A stretch of 64,000 nt of DNA from UMGS1649 sp045652705 (GTDB lineage Bacteria; Bacillota; Clostridia; TANB77; CAG-465), in contig JAZRUV010000008.1 of the NCBI GenBank assembly GCA_045652705.1, forward strand, positions 1 to 64,000, written 5' to 3'. The translations under genes and the position numbers were made by a program. Under the pieces are notes generated by a model. That model was not told the origin of the DNA. It did no database searches and saw only the letters and a list, made by a program, of their open reading frames with translations. This document shows, one piece after another, positions 35,440 to 43,696 of the stretch (position 1 is the stretch's first letter; the number at the start of each line of letters is the position of its first letter).

Positions 35440-35450
35440 GGTAATGTTAA

Positions 35451-36158
35451 TTAGATATTAAAGAAACTATCTGCTACAACTTTTTTAGCTTCAGGTGAAG
35501 CTTCAGCAGATGCATCAGTCGCAGCCTTAGAGAAGAACTTAGACTTAAGAGAAAAAGCGCTTCGAGACTGCTCAACACAGCTTTGAGAGAGTTCTGTTCC
35601 GAGACACGAAACTAGCTCTTTTGCAGAGGTGATATCTCTAATACAAGAGAATCCCAAAAGTTCACCATCTTTTGCCGCAATAGCCTCACCAAATGCAACA
35701 AATACGGTAGTTGCATCAAGACTGTTAAGTTTAGCAACCATATCCTTGGCAGCGTCGATTTCACTTTTGAAGTTGCAATTATCAAGGCCGTCGGAGAACA
35801 CCAAAAATGTGATTCTGGGTCTGATGTTAAGACGACTTTCGATTTCTTGGAAGTATGCAATAGTTTCTTCGCCCACTTCAACAACTGCTCTGTATAACCT
35901 AGTTCCACCATCAGCATAATAGTTTGTAGAAAAATCCTTAACCGGTCCAAAACTTGTCATTTTGACATGTTCGGCAAACATAGCTTTTGCGATTGCTACG
36001 GAACCCTTTTCTTCAAAACGAGAAAAGTCTTCATAGAAAGCTTTGTTTGCCTCAACAATTGCTTTAACGTAGTCTTTCATAGAGCCAGAACAGTCATAAA
36101 TCATAACGAAGATATTGACAACGTCAGAAGAAAACGAATAAAGGTGATTATCCATCAT
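35451..36158 (-). CDS. TerY-like von Willebrand A protein
   Basis: The 235-residue protein is essentially one VWA domain with a complete MIDAS site: DCSGSM at residues 22-27, the threonine in ADGGTRLY, and the aspartate in FSDGLDN. TerY-type VWA proteins bind metal and act with PP2C phosphatases and kinases in TerY-P triads. The C-terminal 50 residues are Ala/Ser-rich and probably disordered. GGAGG precedes the ATG. It is fourth in a five-gene operon, 18 bases after the helical-protein gene and 56 before the kinase. Confidence 0.88.
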   Translation of the reverse strand: MMDNHLYSFSSDVVNIFVMIYDCSGSMKDYVKAIVEANKAFYEDFSRFEEKGSVAIAKAMFAEHVKMTSFGPVKDFSTNYYADGGTRLYRAVVEVGEETIAYFQEIESRLNIRPRITFLVFSDGLDNCNFKSEIDAAKDMVAKLNSLDATTVFVAFGEAIAAKDGELLGFSCIRDITSAKELVSCLGTELSQSCVEQSRSAFSLKSKFFSKAATDASAEASPEAKKVVADSFFNI

Positions 36159-36176
36159 AGCACTTATTCCTCCAGT

Positions 36177-37661
36177 TTAAATAGTAATGTGATTTGCAAA
36201 CATAGTTTCAAGGTTGGAAAAACCATTGAAATACGAATGGTGAAGATAGATTGCGTCGTCGATAACTACAAAGTCTAAATACAGGTTCATGAATTCTGTC
36301 GTAACAACTGCGTTATCCACTTGCCCTGCTCTAAAAAGCAAAACATACTTTTTCTTCTGACCGCCCTTATAGTTTAAAAGCTTAGTTTTGTACTTCGTAA
36401 TATATTCTTCAGAATACTCGGGATATTTATTATCCAAGCTTGTAAAATTATCCGAAATACAGGAAAACACAGTGCTTCTTGCCACCTTTACAACGCTATC
36501 GTAAAGGTCAAAAATTTTGCATAGGAAGTAAAATTCTTCCCACGTGATATTAATGGTAAACCCACTAATAAGGGTTTGCAAAATATTAGCAATGTTGTTA
36601 TGGATAAGCTTTAACACAGCTATGGCCATTTCGTTTACATTAGTGGTACTAATAGTTTTGGGTGTACCAAAAATGTTAGGCAGAAAAACAACAAAGTCCT
36701 GACCGACAGTTTTTGCTGCTTCTTCAAGAGTGTTTTCTAACTTCAAGAGACCGTCAAAATAGGCAGAATCCAAATTTGATTGCAAAAATTCTCTAGTACT
36801 TGTTTTTAATTTATCACAAGATTGGAGTAGAAAGTCGTAACATTCATAATTTTGCAATTTAGACATTACGAAATTCTCCACCTGTTCTAAATCTTGTACT
36901 AAGAATTTAAACAGCAACTTGTCGTAATCTGCTTCTACGAAGAAGGAGCTAAGTTTTGAAGTGCCGTTCTTGTAATCACTTAAATTGCTACAAAAGTTGT
37001 ATCTTAAGGCTGTTTTAAAGAGCATGTAGTCACAGTAAATGACATAGTTTAAAATCTCTTCGCGACGTCTAGAATCTTTTGTAAAGAATGTTAAAGGCTG
37101 TACTTCGGCAATTAGCTCTCTTGCTTTTTCAGATGCATTCAAAAATTGTTTGTGTACCTTTTGCCGATCTATATGACAATTCACAATTGTATTGTAGAAT
37201 TCATTAAGACGGGAACATAGGGTAACAAATTTTTTCTTGTGCATCTCAAAGTATACAACAAAATCCACGAAGTGATTAATTTTACCTTCTAGAGAAAGTA
37301 CAGTAATATAATAGTTATCCCGTTCGGGGTCGATTGCGAAAGTAATATTACCTTCTAGTCCCTTAAGATAGCTTTCTAACTGCTCTTCATATTCTCTTCT
37401 TTGAGTAGTAATGAGTTGCAAAAACTGCTTATACTCATTAGGAAAAGTCGTTGCGAAAGATTTAATGTATTCTTCAAGATAATTTAGTTTTTCAAGAACA
37501 ACATTCTCTACTTGAAATTTCGCGATACCTTCACCAAGCTTTTGAATTTCTTCCACAATTTTCTCTGGGTCGTCTAAGGAGTCGTCTTTTACTATTTGTA
37601 TAGGCTGAACGACGGGCCTTTCGGAACCAAAGAGATTCTTTATCCAACTTATAAAAGCCAT
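36177..37661 (-). CDS. Helical protein of the kinase/PP2C locus, unknown
   Basis: The 494-residue protein begins MAFISWIKNLFGSER, an amphipathic start resembling the MSFFDMLFGKK start of the next upstream gene. The remainder is predominantly helical with coiled-coil stretches (about 30-230). No catalytic motif or family was recognised. The last 60 residues look beta-rich (KKYVLLFRAGQVDNAVV). It is co-transcribed with PP2C and VWA genes at an 11-base spacing, so it is probably an adaptor or substrate of the phosphorylation system. Confidence 0.6.
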   Translation of the reverse strand: MAFISWIKNLFGSERPVVQPIQIVKDDSLDDPEKIVEEIQKLGEGIAKFQVENVVLEKLNYLEEYIKSFATTFPNEYKQFLQLITTQRREYEEQLESYLKGLEGNITFAIDPERDNYYITVLSLEGKINHFVDFVVYFEMHKKKFVTLCSRLNEFYNTIVNCHIDRQKVHKQFLNASEKARELIAEVQPLTFFTKDSRRREEILNYVIYCDYMLFKTALRYNFCSNLSDYKNGTSKLSSFFVEADYDKLLFKFLVQDLEQVENFVMSKLQNYECYDFLLQSCDKLKTSTREFLQSNLDSAYFDGLLKLENTLEEAAKTVGQDFVVFLPNIFGTPKTISTTNVNEMAIAVLKLIHNNIANILQTLISGFTINITWEEFYFLCKIFDLYDSVVKVARSTVFSCISDNFTSLDNKYPEYSEEYITKYKTKLLNYKGGQKKKYVLLFRAGQVDNAVVTTEFMNLYLDFVVIDDAIYLHHSYFNGFSNLETMFANHITI

Positions 37662-37672
37662 ACTAAGCCTCC

Positions 37673-38704
37673 TTACTCATAAAAGTCTGAAATAATATGC
37701 CCTATGACGGGGAAGCCCAAAGCAGATACTCTTATAGCATCAGAATCTTTTATACAAAAATATTTAAAAGCTTTAAGCTTAGACATATTTTGCAGTTTTG
37801 AAATGCAAGAAGAGATTATCTTGATTGAATCTTCGCTTTGGGTACACGCGCCTGTACCAATACAAACAACCGAGCAATTTCCGAGTTTATACTTTACTTT
37901 GCCAAAGGAAAAAGTATCTGCCGCGAAAACGTTTAAGTTGTTTACAAGATAAAAAAGAGCGCTTGCAAGATTTGGTGCTTCGTTTTCCTCGGAAGCTGTA
38001 AGAAGAGAGGAAATAATATTTTTCTCTTTTACAGATGTATAATCCATGGGGATAAACGGTGTTTGCCCATTTCCAACTTTAACGAATAGGAAAATAGCGT
38101 CTTTTTTATTTTCCACTGCCTGTGAAATTATATTAGTGATATTTTCTTTTTGTTTCAGAGTTTCAGTGGAGTTTTCGACAAGAAAGGCAAAAACGTCTTT
38201 TTGTTGAAATTTAGGCACAGCAGGTTTCCAATAGTAAGGCTTTGTGCCAAAAGTGGGGGCAGAAGGTCTACCCTTATAACCAAATCCGTCATCATATCTA
38301 GCCCCATTTGGTAAACTTCCTTTAACAGGGGTAAGAGGTGGGACATCCGGTCCATTCGGAACTTTAGGTCTCGGCGGTATATTGGGTTTGCCACTTACCG
38401 GATGATTGGCCTTAGAAACATCCTCGTCGTTATCTTGGGTCCAAGAAGAATAAGCTATATCTTCAGCGTCTACAGGAGGTTCACTAAAGCTTTTAGGAAC
38501 ATTATCCTGTGATGCAGGAGGTGGCGTATTTTCTTTTGCATCAGGAATAACAAGAGGTGGCATACCCCCGTTTACAGATTTCAACATATCATCAGCTGTC
38601 TTGCCCGATGCTTTCAGCTTTGAATAGTAATCGTAGTCTGAATCAGACGGACGAATATCATAAGGTGATGGCTTTTTACCAAACAACATATCAAAAAATG
38701 ACAT
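37673..38704 (-). CDS. Proline-rich protein with a VWA-like domain lacking MIDAS
   Basis: The 343-residue protein opens with MSFFDMLFGKKPSPYDI. A proline-rich, probably disordered region follows (about 45-170; PPRPKVPNGPDVPPLTPV). The C-terminal 165 residues have the strand order of a VWA domain (VFAFLVENSTET, then AIFLFVKVG, CSVVCIGTGA), but the DxSxS triad is replaced by ENSTET. It therefore probably lacks metal binding and may act as a phosphorylated scaffold. Spacing to both neighbours is 11 bases. The VWA-like call is inference from pattern only. Confidence 0.55.
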   Translation of the reverse strand: MSFFDMLFGKKPSPYDIRPSDSDYDYYSKLKASGKTADDMLKSVNGGMPPLVIPDAKENTPPPASQDNVPKSFSEPPVDAEDIAYSSWTQDNDEDVSKANHPVSGKPNIPPRPKVPNGPDVPPLTPVKGSLPNGARYDDGFGYKGRPSAPTFGTKPYYWKPAVPKFQQKDVFAFLVENSTETLKQKENITNIISQAVENKKDAIFLFVKVGNGQTPFIPMDYTSVKEKNIISSLLTASEENEAPNLASALFYLVNNLNVFAADTFSFGKVKYKLGNCSVVCIGTGACTQSEDSIKIISSCISKLQNMSKLKAFKYFCIKDSDAIRVSALGFPVIGHIISDFYE

Positions 38705-38715
38705 ATATAATCTCC

Positions 38716-39381
38716 TTAAAATAGAATTGTGACATCATCATAGAACACGGACCTGTTAGAATTAATAACACCTTCCGGCTTATAGTTTGTTTTTGTACCT
38801 AGGAAAAATGCATCAAAAGGTTGATTAAGCTGCTTATCCACAATTGGTGCGAGACCATCGGAAGCAATGCCAACCTTTATGAAATCTTGTTTGCTAAATT
38901 CGAAAGTTTTAAACTTGAGCGGCCTAGGGTAATTATCTGTTTCAAGTTTATTGTATGAATAGTAGGGGGGAGCTTTTCCATAAAAAAGCCTAATATAACT
39001 TAACAAATTATGTTTGTTAACTGTTATAATATAGCCATCCCCAATAAATTTTACAACAAACTTATCTTCTAACTCGAAGCATGCGATAATAGTGAAAAGC
39101 ATGTTGTTTATTATAAATGTATCAAAATCCTTTCCGGATTTAGTGCCTGCAAAATTACATACTTTAGCAAATGCTTTCTCAACGTTTTGCTCGAATTTGT
39201 CAATGTCTAGTCTTGTGTCAAGTCTCGAAAAAGCTTGTGCAAAAAGCCGAGTACCTACTTCAGAGAACAGACCGTCGCTACAGCCATCTGTAATAATCTT
39301 GAGATTGCCTTCTTCAAAAAAGAAGTCCTGATTATTTAGGCCATCTAAATAATGGCCGTTCCCTTGTCTACATATTTGCAT
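38716..39381 (-). CDS. PP2C-like protein phosphatase
   Basis: PP2C phosphatases remove phosphate from Ser/Thr using two metal ions. The 221-residue protein carries NQDFFF (metal-ligand region), IITDGCSDG, FIGDGYI in place of the GDSR strand, GIASDGL, and DDVTILF at the end. These cover the main acidic metal-ligand positions of the family. It is the first gene of the five-gene operon ending with the kinase, so it is likely to oppose that kinase. AGGAGG precedes the ATG, and an extended -10 promoter lies upstream. Confidence 0.85.
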   Translation of the reverse strand: MQICRQGNGHYLDGLNNQDFFFEEGNLKIITDGCSDGLFSEVGTRLFAQAFSRLDTRLDIDKFEQNVEKAFAKVCNFAGTKSGKDFDTFIINNMLFTIIACFELEDKFVVKFIGDGYIITVNKHNLLSYIRLFYGKAPPYYSYNKLETDNYPRPLKFKTFEFSKQDFIKVGIASDGLAPIVDKQLNQPFDAFFLGTKTNYKPEGVINSNRSVFYDDVTILF

Positions 39382-39436
39382 GTTGACTCCTCCTATAAAT
39401 TAAATATAATTTTATACTAATATAGAGATCGCACAA

Positions 39437-39465
39437 ATTATATCACAGAAACGGTCGAAAAACAA
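39437..39465 (-). promoter_or_regulatory. Promoter of the PP2C-to-kinase operon
   Basis: Minus strand TTGTTT (39465-39460), 17 bases, TATAAT (39442-39437) preceded by TGA. Confidence 0.7.
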
Positions 39466-39498
39466 TAGTTATGTTGTCTAAAATACCAAAAAGAGCAA

Positions 39499-39532
39499 GA
39501 AAAAAGAGCAAAGCATATTGCTTTGCTCTTTT
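39499..39532 (-). terminator. Terminator of the TelA-like gene
   Basis: Minus strand AAGAGCAAAGC, loop AATAT, GCTTTGCTCTT, then TTTTC. It separates the TelA-like gene from the PP2C operon. Confidence 0.85.
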
Positions 39533-39537
39533 TGGGA

Positions 39538-40752
39538 CTAGAATGTCATATCTGTGCTCGAAGAAGTCTTAGTCTGAAGGGCCTCGGGCTTGGCCTCGGG
39601 AAGGGCACCTACGATAGGTGCAAGTTCCTGGATCAAAGACTGAAGTTTGCTAAATTCTTCCGAAATATGGCCGGACTGTTTGTCGTCAAACTCATCCATA
39701 GCGTTACAACACTGGACTACAGTTTTTGCAGCTGCAAGGCCAATTTCGATAGAATAAACGCTGTTAAGCAACAACTTTTCAGCTTCTTGCTCTGTGGGCA
39801 GGAGGCCAGCGCTTACCTTTGTAATGAGTTCGTCGTTGAGAGAAGTAATGGAACGTTGACCTTCCAAAATCTCACGGTTTTGCGCAGTCAAAACAGAAGC
39901 CATAATTTGTTGGGCGGCTGTAGTCATACTGTTTGTCGCTTGGAAGTTGATAGCCAGTTGAAGCTTTTTGTTAGTTTCACGCTGGATTCTCAACTGTCCG
40001 AGGTGCAAAAGATATGATTCGCGCGACTTTTCCAAGTTGAGAAGGGACAGTTGGAAGGCAGAAAAACCTTCTTTGGAAGCTTCGTAAAGCTCGCTGTTGT
40101 CCATCAACCCACCTTGTTCGTATGCTTCTCTTTTTTGCTCCAGCTCGCCTTCGATTCGCTTTTCTGCAATTCGACCAGCAACCAGATACCTTTCGATAAG
40201 AGAACCGTTGGTAACAACATCCCTAATTGCATCAGAGATAATGTTATAATTGTCCTGCAAAATCTCTTCCCAGTTTTTACAATTTTCTTTAAGCTTCAAA
40301 AGAATCTTGTAGCAACTGAGAGCAATTACTTTGGCGTCATCGTTACGCTTATCTTTGAGAGACGTAAAGATGTTCATCAAAAAGCGCTGGAACGGGTTTG
40401 GTTCTTGGATTGCGACACTGAGTTCGTTTTGCTTTTTGCTTGCCTGCTCGGAGAGCTTAGCGATTTCATCTGCTACGGTCCGGTCTACAGTGGTACCCTC
40501 AATTGTCTTCATAAATTCCATAGCGAAATCGAAAGAACGCTCCAACGGGATACTACCAAAGGATTTAATTTTGTCTAACTGAAGGGGATCTACCTGGTCA
40601 GCCACACGCATAATTTCTGCTTGGGTAGCAGCATCATAACGTTGGATGTCTTCAGCACAAATAGGTGCGATTGCGTTTTTCTGAGCAGGCTCAGGGGTAG
40701 CTACCATACTGGTTCCTTGCTGGATAACGGGTGTTACATTTGTATTGTCCAT
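39538..40752 (-). CDS. TelA/KlaA-like toxic anion resistance protein
   Basis: The 404-residue protein is almost entirely helical with an unstructured N terminus (about 1-30). The family-like stretch is LGQLRIQRETNKKLQLAINFQ followed by long heptad-rich helices. TelA-family proteins are cytosolic and linked to tellurite, colicin and cell-envelope stress, often near TerD- or TerY-type genes. GC content is higher than in the downstream operon. It is a monocistronic unit with a perfect promoter and its own terminator, directly before the PP2C operon. The family call is fairly confident; the function is unknown. Confidence 0.7.
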   Translation of the reverse strand: MDNTNVTPVIQQGTSMVATPEPAQKNAIAPICAEDIQRYDAATQAEIMRVADQVDPLQLDKIKSFGSIPLERSFDFAMEFMKTIEGTTVDRTVADEIAKLSEQASKKQNELSVAIQEPNPFQRFLMNIFTSLKDKRNDDAKVIALSCYKILLKLKENCKNWEEILQDNYNIISDAIRDVVTNGSLIERYLVAGRIAEKRIEGELEQKREAYEQGGLMDNSELYEASKEGFSAFQLSLLNLEKSRESYLLHLGQLRIQRETNKKLQLAINFQATNSMTTAAQQIMASVLTAQNREILEGQRSITSLNDELITKVSAGLLPTEQEAEKLLLNSVYSIEIGLAAAKTVVQCCNAMDEFDDKQSGHISEEFSKLQSLIQELAPIVGALPEAKPEALQTKTSSSTDMTF

Positions 40753-40802
40753 TGTTCATCCTCCATAATAATAAAATGAGAGTTAAAATTTTCGCTGGAC
40801 AT

Positions 40803-40831
40803 ATTATATCACGAAAAAAGATTATTGTCAA
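40803..40831 (-). promoter_or_regulatory. Perfect promoter of the TelA-like gene
   Basis: Minus strand TTGACA (40831-40826), 17 bases, TATAAT (40808-40803) with an extended TGA. Confidence 0.88.
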
Positions 40832-40885
40832 CCAAAAACGAAAGAAATACTTAGTGATACGTTTGAAATCAAATAGACATAAAAA

Positions 40886-40915
40886 CAAAAAGAAAAATCC
40901 GGCTTAACCGGATTT
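40886..40915 (-). terminator. rpsT terminator
   Basis: Minus strand AAATCCGG, loop TTAAG, CCGGATTT, then TTCTTTTTG. Confidence 0.85.
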
Positions 40916-40917
40916 AA

Positions 40918-41172
40918 TTATTTTGCTAATAATTTTGCAAGATGAGCTTTTTTTCTGTCAGCAGTGTTTCTTTTTAAAACACCTTTAGACCAAGCTTTAT
41001 CTACTTCAGAAACTGCTTTTTTGTGAAGATCTTCTAGATTTTTTTCACCGTTAGCTACTGCAGCTTCGAAAGCTTTAACAGCATCTCTGTATGCTTTTCT
41101 AACTTTTTTATTTTCAAGACGATTAGCTTCGTTAACTAATACTCTTTTTTTAGCTGATTTAATATTTGGCAT
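40918..41172 (-). CDS. rpsT: Ribosomal protein S20
   Basis: S20 is a primary 16S rRNA binding protein of the small subunit. The 84-residue protein is basic and helical, with the typical start MPNIKSAKKR and the conserved SEVDKAWSKGVLKRNTADRKKAHLAKL. GGGAGGG precedes the ATG. It is monocistronic with its own promoter and terminator, as usual for rpsT. Confidence 0.97.
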   Translation of the reverse strand: MPNIKSAKKRVLVNEANRLENKKVRKAYRDAVKAFEAAVANGEKNLEDLHKKAVSEVDKAWSKGVLKRNTADRKKAHLAKLLAK

Positions 41173-41216
41173 GTTTTTCCCTCCCTTTTGAGTACATATA
41201 ATTTTTTACAAAGCAT

Positions 41217-41245
41217 ATTTTAACATAATATTTTAAGAAAATCAA
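41217..41245 (-). promoter_or_regulatory. rpsT promoter
   Basis: Minus strand TTGATT (41245-41240), 17 bases, TAAAAT (41222-41217). Confidence 0.7.
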
Positions 41246-41317
41246 GAAAAAGATAAAATATTTTGAACTACTTGAAAAAATAGTTGAAAATATACGGAAG
41301 AAATAATTAAATTTTTG

Positions 41318-41346
41318 TTGACAAACTATCGGTACGGTGGTATAAA
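41318..41346 (+). promoter_or_regulatory. Promoter of the tmk-thyX operon
   Basis: TTGACA (41318-41323), 17 bases, TATAAA (41341-41346). It leaves a leader of about 270 nt before tmk. Confidence 0.75.
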
Positions 41347-41462
41347 TATGACAAATTTAGATTAAGGTAGCAAAACAGTTTTGGCTAAAGAATAATAAAT
41401 ATAATAAGTAAGTAAGAAAGTTGGAATTGAAAAAGGTTAGAATCAATTGAAAGGAGCATATT

Positions 41463-41528
41463 ATGGAAAGGGAATATGCTAAATCAAATGGTGATAAAAA
41501 AGATTTAGACCGAATAGAGAACAGGTAA
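41463..41528 (+). CDS. 21-aa leader peptide candidate before tmk
   Basis: AAAGGAG lies 7 bases before an ATG that opens a 21-codon frame (MEREYAKSNGDKKDLDRIEN..) ending in TAA. It lies in the 5' leader of the tmk operon. No terminator follows it, so attenuation is not obvious. It may be a chance frame. Confidence 0.3.
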   Translation: MEREYAKSNGDKKDLDRIENR

Positions 41529-41625
41529 GATTAAGAAATGTAAGAAGAGACGAGAAGGTTAGTTCTCAAAGAGAAGAAAAAGCAAAAACAATAAAAAACA
41601 AAGAAAATAATGGAGGGAATAAATT

Positions 41626-42327
41626 ATGTCTTTGAATGGTAAAATTATTGTTATTGAAGGAACAGATGGTAGCGGTAAACAAACCCAAGCACAAATTTTG
41701 AGAAAAAGACTTGAGCAGGAAGGGTATACTGTTTACTCTGCATCTTTTCCTAATTATCCTAGCGATTCTTCTGCAGCGGTGAGGATGTATCTTAATGGGC
41801 AGATAAAAAAGGAACCTAAAGATGTAAGTGCTAAAGCAGCATCAACTTTTTATGCTGTAGATAGATATATTACATATAAGAGAGAAATCGAACCGATTTA
41901 TAAGCAAGGTGAAAGTGTTATTGTATTTGACCGTTGGGTTGAGTCTAACATTATTCGCCAGGGTGCAAAGTTTATTGCAAATAAAACATGTGAACCCGAA
42001 AGAAGTGATAGACTAGAGGATTTTATTTATTGGCTTAAAAATTTGGAGTATGGAGATTTCGAAGTTCCCAAACCTTACATGACAATCTATTTGAATGTTC
42101 CTATAGATTATACAATGGCTCTTAGAAAGAACAGAGCAAATAAAATTACTGGCGGTGAAAAACAAGATATACATGAAGCAAGCGAAAAACATCTTATTGA
42201 TGCGAGTATGACAGGACTGCTTGCGGCAGATATTTTGAATTGGGAGGTTATTGAATGTGTTAAAGATGGTCAAATGAGAACTATCGACGATATCGCAAAA
42301 GAAGTTTGGCAAAGAGTAAACAAGTAA
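41626..42327 (+). CDS. tmk: Thymidylate kinase-like protein
   Basis: dTMP kinase makes dTDP from dTMP. The 233-residue protein has the P-loop EGTDGSGKQTQA (about residues 10-21), a DRY-like motif (YAVDRYITYKREIEP), VFDRWVESN, and a lid region. The family is normally about 205-215 residues; the extra length comes from insertions in the middle (residues about 120-145). It is paired with a thyX-like gene, giving two consecutive steps of dTTP synthesis. AATGGAGGG precedes the ATG. Codon use is somewhat richer in GC than that of the ribosomal genes. Confidence 0.85.
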   Translation: MSLNGKIIVIEGTDGSGKQTQAQILRKRLEQEGYTVYSASFPNYPSDSSAAVRMYLNGQIKKEPKDVSAKAASTFYAVDRYITYKREIEPIYKQGESVIVFDRWVESNIIRQGAKFIANKTCEPERSDRLEDFIYWLKNLEYGDFEVPKPYMTIYLNVPIDYTMALRKNRANKITGGEKQDIHEASEKHLIDASMTGLLAADILNWEVIECVKDGQMRTIDDIAKEVWQRVNK

Positions 42328-42349
42328 TAAGTAATAAGTAATAAGTAAA
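42326..42349 (+). repeat. Short tandem repeat after tmk
   Basis: Four near-copies of AGTAAT(A) run directly after the tmk stop codon. It is non-coding and of unknown meaning. Confidence 0.5.
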
Positions 42350-42380
42350 TAATCTAAAATAACAATAGGAGGATTTTGTT

Positions 42381-43589
42381 ATGGAAATTAGACTTGTTAG
42401 CACAAACCCTGGAATCGATTTGTACATTGCTCGGGATACTACGCCGAGTAAAGAAGAAAAAATCAAAGAAATTGTTCGTGAACTTTCTATGTTTGCTGGC
42501 AAGGTCGGAGGAGAATGTTATTCTTCTGACAGTTTAGAACACATTATGAATGAAAGTGAGAAGGAAACCCGGGGAAGAATGAACTTCTGCCTTAATAAGA
42601 AACATCACAGTATTTTTGAACACCCTAAGCTTACTTTTGAGTTTGTAGGAGTTCCCAAGTTTATTTTCATGATGCTGAACAATCAGTATGTATATACTAC
42701 TTCGGAAAGAAGTGCGAGATATACTAATTTCAGCGAACTTATTGAAACTCGAGAAGAGTCTCAACTTTATGCTAAATGGACGGATAAAATTAGTCGTGCA
42801 ATCAAGGAGTTCTACGGAGATAAGTTCACAGACAAGGAAGTTCAGAAGCTGGCTCAAGAAAATGCTCGTTATATGATTTCTGTATTCGTTCCCAGTTCTA
42901 TGGTGCACACCATCTCTCTTAAGGATTTGAACTATACACTATATTTGCTTGAAGAATTTTTGAAGAGCGACTGGGAAAGAAAAACAGCAGTAACTGAACT
43001 CTTTATGAGTATTTTGCGTCCGAAGTTGGAAGAGTTTCTAAAGGAAATGGCGCCTTACAGACTTCCGGGTCTTGAACCTAAGTTTGTAAGAGAGATTGCG
43101 ATTTTCAAAACACCGCTTAGCCGAGAAAATCAGGCTGATGCAACGTATCGCTTGAACTATGATATGTCTTTTGCAGCATTTGCACAGGCTCAGCGTCATC
43201 GTAGCATTAGATATTCTATTGAGCTTAAGAGGCCTACTCCATATATTCCGCCTATTATCAGCGCAGCTGGGCTTGAGACAGAGTGGGTAGCAGATATGAT
43301 TAGTATTTGCGATAGATTCCCTCAAGGTCTTATGGTAAATGTTACTGAGACTGGTGAAATTGAGGATTTTGTAGGCAAGTGCTATGAGAGATGTTGTGGC
43401 AGAGCGCAACTGGAAATTCAGGAGAATACGTGTAATTCTTTGGCTTATCTTAGAACTTCTGAAAATGCTGAGGTTGTCAAATATTTAAAAGAGACAACCG
43501 GTGATTCTTTTGCAAGATGTGGTTTTCCTGGCTATCACTGTGTGGAAGTTTGTAAATTTGGCAAGAACCAGCGTGAAAGAAAAATTTAA
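42381..43589 (+). CDS. thyX: Double-length FAD-dependent thymidylate synthase-like protein
   Basis: ThyX methylates dUMP with methylene-THF and FAD. This protein has 402 residues against about 220-250 for ordinary ThyX, and reads as two ThyX-like halves. The first half has HHSIFEHPKLTFEF and TSERSARYTNF, the distal part of the ThyX signature. The second has AQAQRHRSIRYSIE, the RHR-containing proximal part. Neither half carries the full RHRxxSxNxxSxRY pattern in order. AGGAGG precedes the ATG. It lies 53 bases downstream of tmk in the same operon. Long ThyX variants are known from some clostridia and phages. Confidence 0.8.
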   Translation: MEIRLVSTNPGIDLYIARDTTPSKEEKIKEIVRELSMFAGKVGGECYSSDSLEHIMNESEKETRGRMNFCLNKKHHSIFEHPKLTFEFVGVPKFIFMMLNNQYVYTTSERSARYTNFSELIETREESQLYAKWTDKISRAIKEFYGDKFTDKEVQKLAQENARYMISVFVPSSMVHTISLKDLNYTLYLLEEFLKSDWERKTAVTELFMSILRPKLEEFLKEMAPYRLPGLEPKFVREIAIFKTPLSRENQADATYRLNYDMSFAAFAQAQRHRSIRYSIELKRPTPYIPPIISAAGLETEWVADMISICDRFPQGLMVNVTETGEIEDFVGKCYERCCGRAQLEIQENTCNSLAYLRTSENAEVVKYLKETTGDSFARCGFPGYHCVEVCKFGKNQRERKI

Positions 43590-43593
43590 TATA

Positions 43594-43629
43594 AAATTAG
43601 AGGGTGCCTTATTAGGCATCCTCTAATTT
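43594..43629 (+). terminator. tmk-thyX operon terminator
   Basis: AAATTAGAGG..TGCCT and AGGCA..CCTCTAATTT form a 16-bp stem with one G-T pair. Confidence 0.8.
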
Positions 43630-43650
43630 GTCAGTTCTGAAAAGAAAAAA

Positions 43651-43679
43651 TTGCAAATGTTTAATATAGATGATATAAT
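43651..43679 (+). promoter_or_regulatory. Promoter of the HipA-like gene
   Basis: TTGCAA (43651-43656), 17 bases, TATAAT (43674-43679) with TGA before it. Confidence 0.75.
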
Positions 43680-43696
43680 GTGAAAGAGGTGAAATT

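Noticed and set aside
28773..40831. Genomic-island call for the whole 28-41 kb minus-strand region
   Set aside because: No integrase, tRNA junction, direct repeats or transposase was seen, and yabG and rpsT within it are ordinary core genes.
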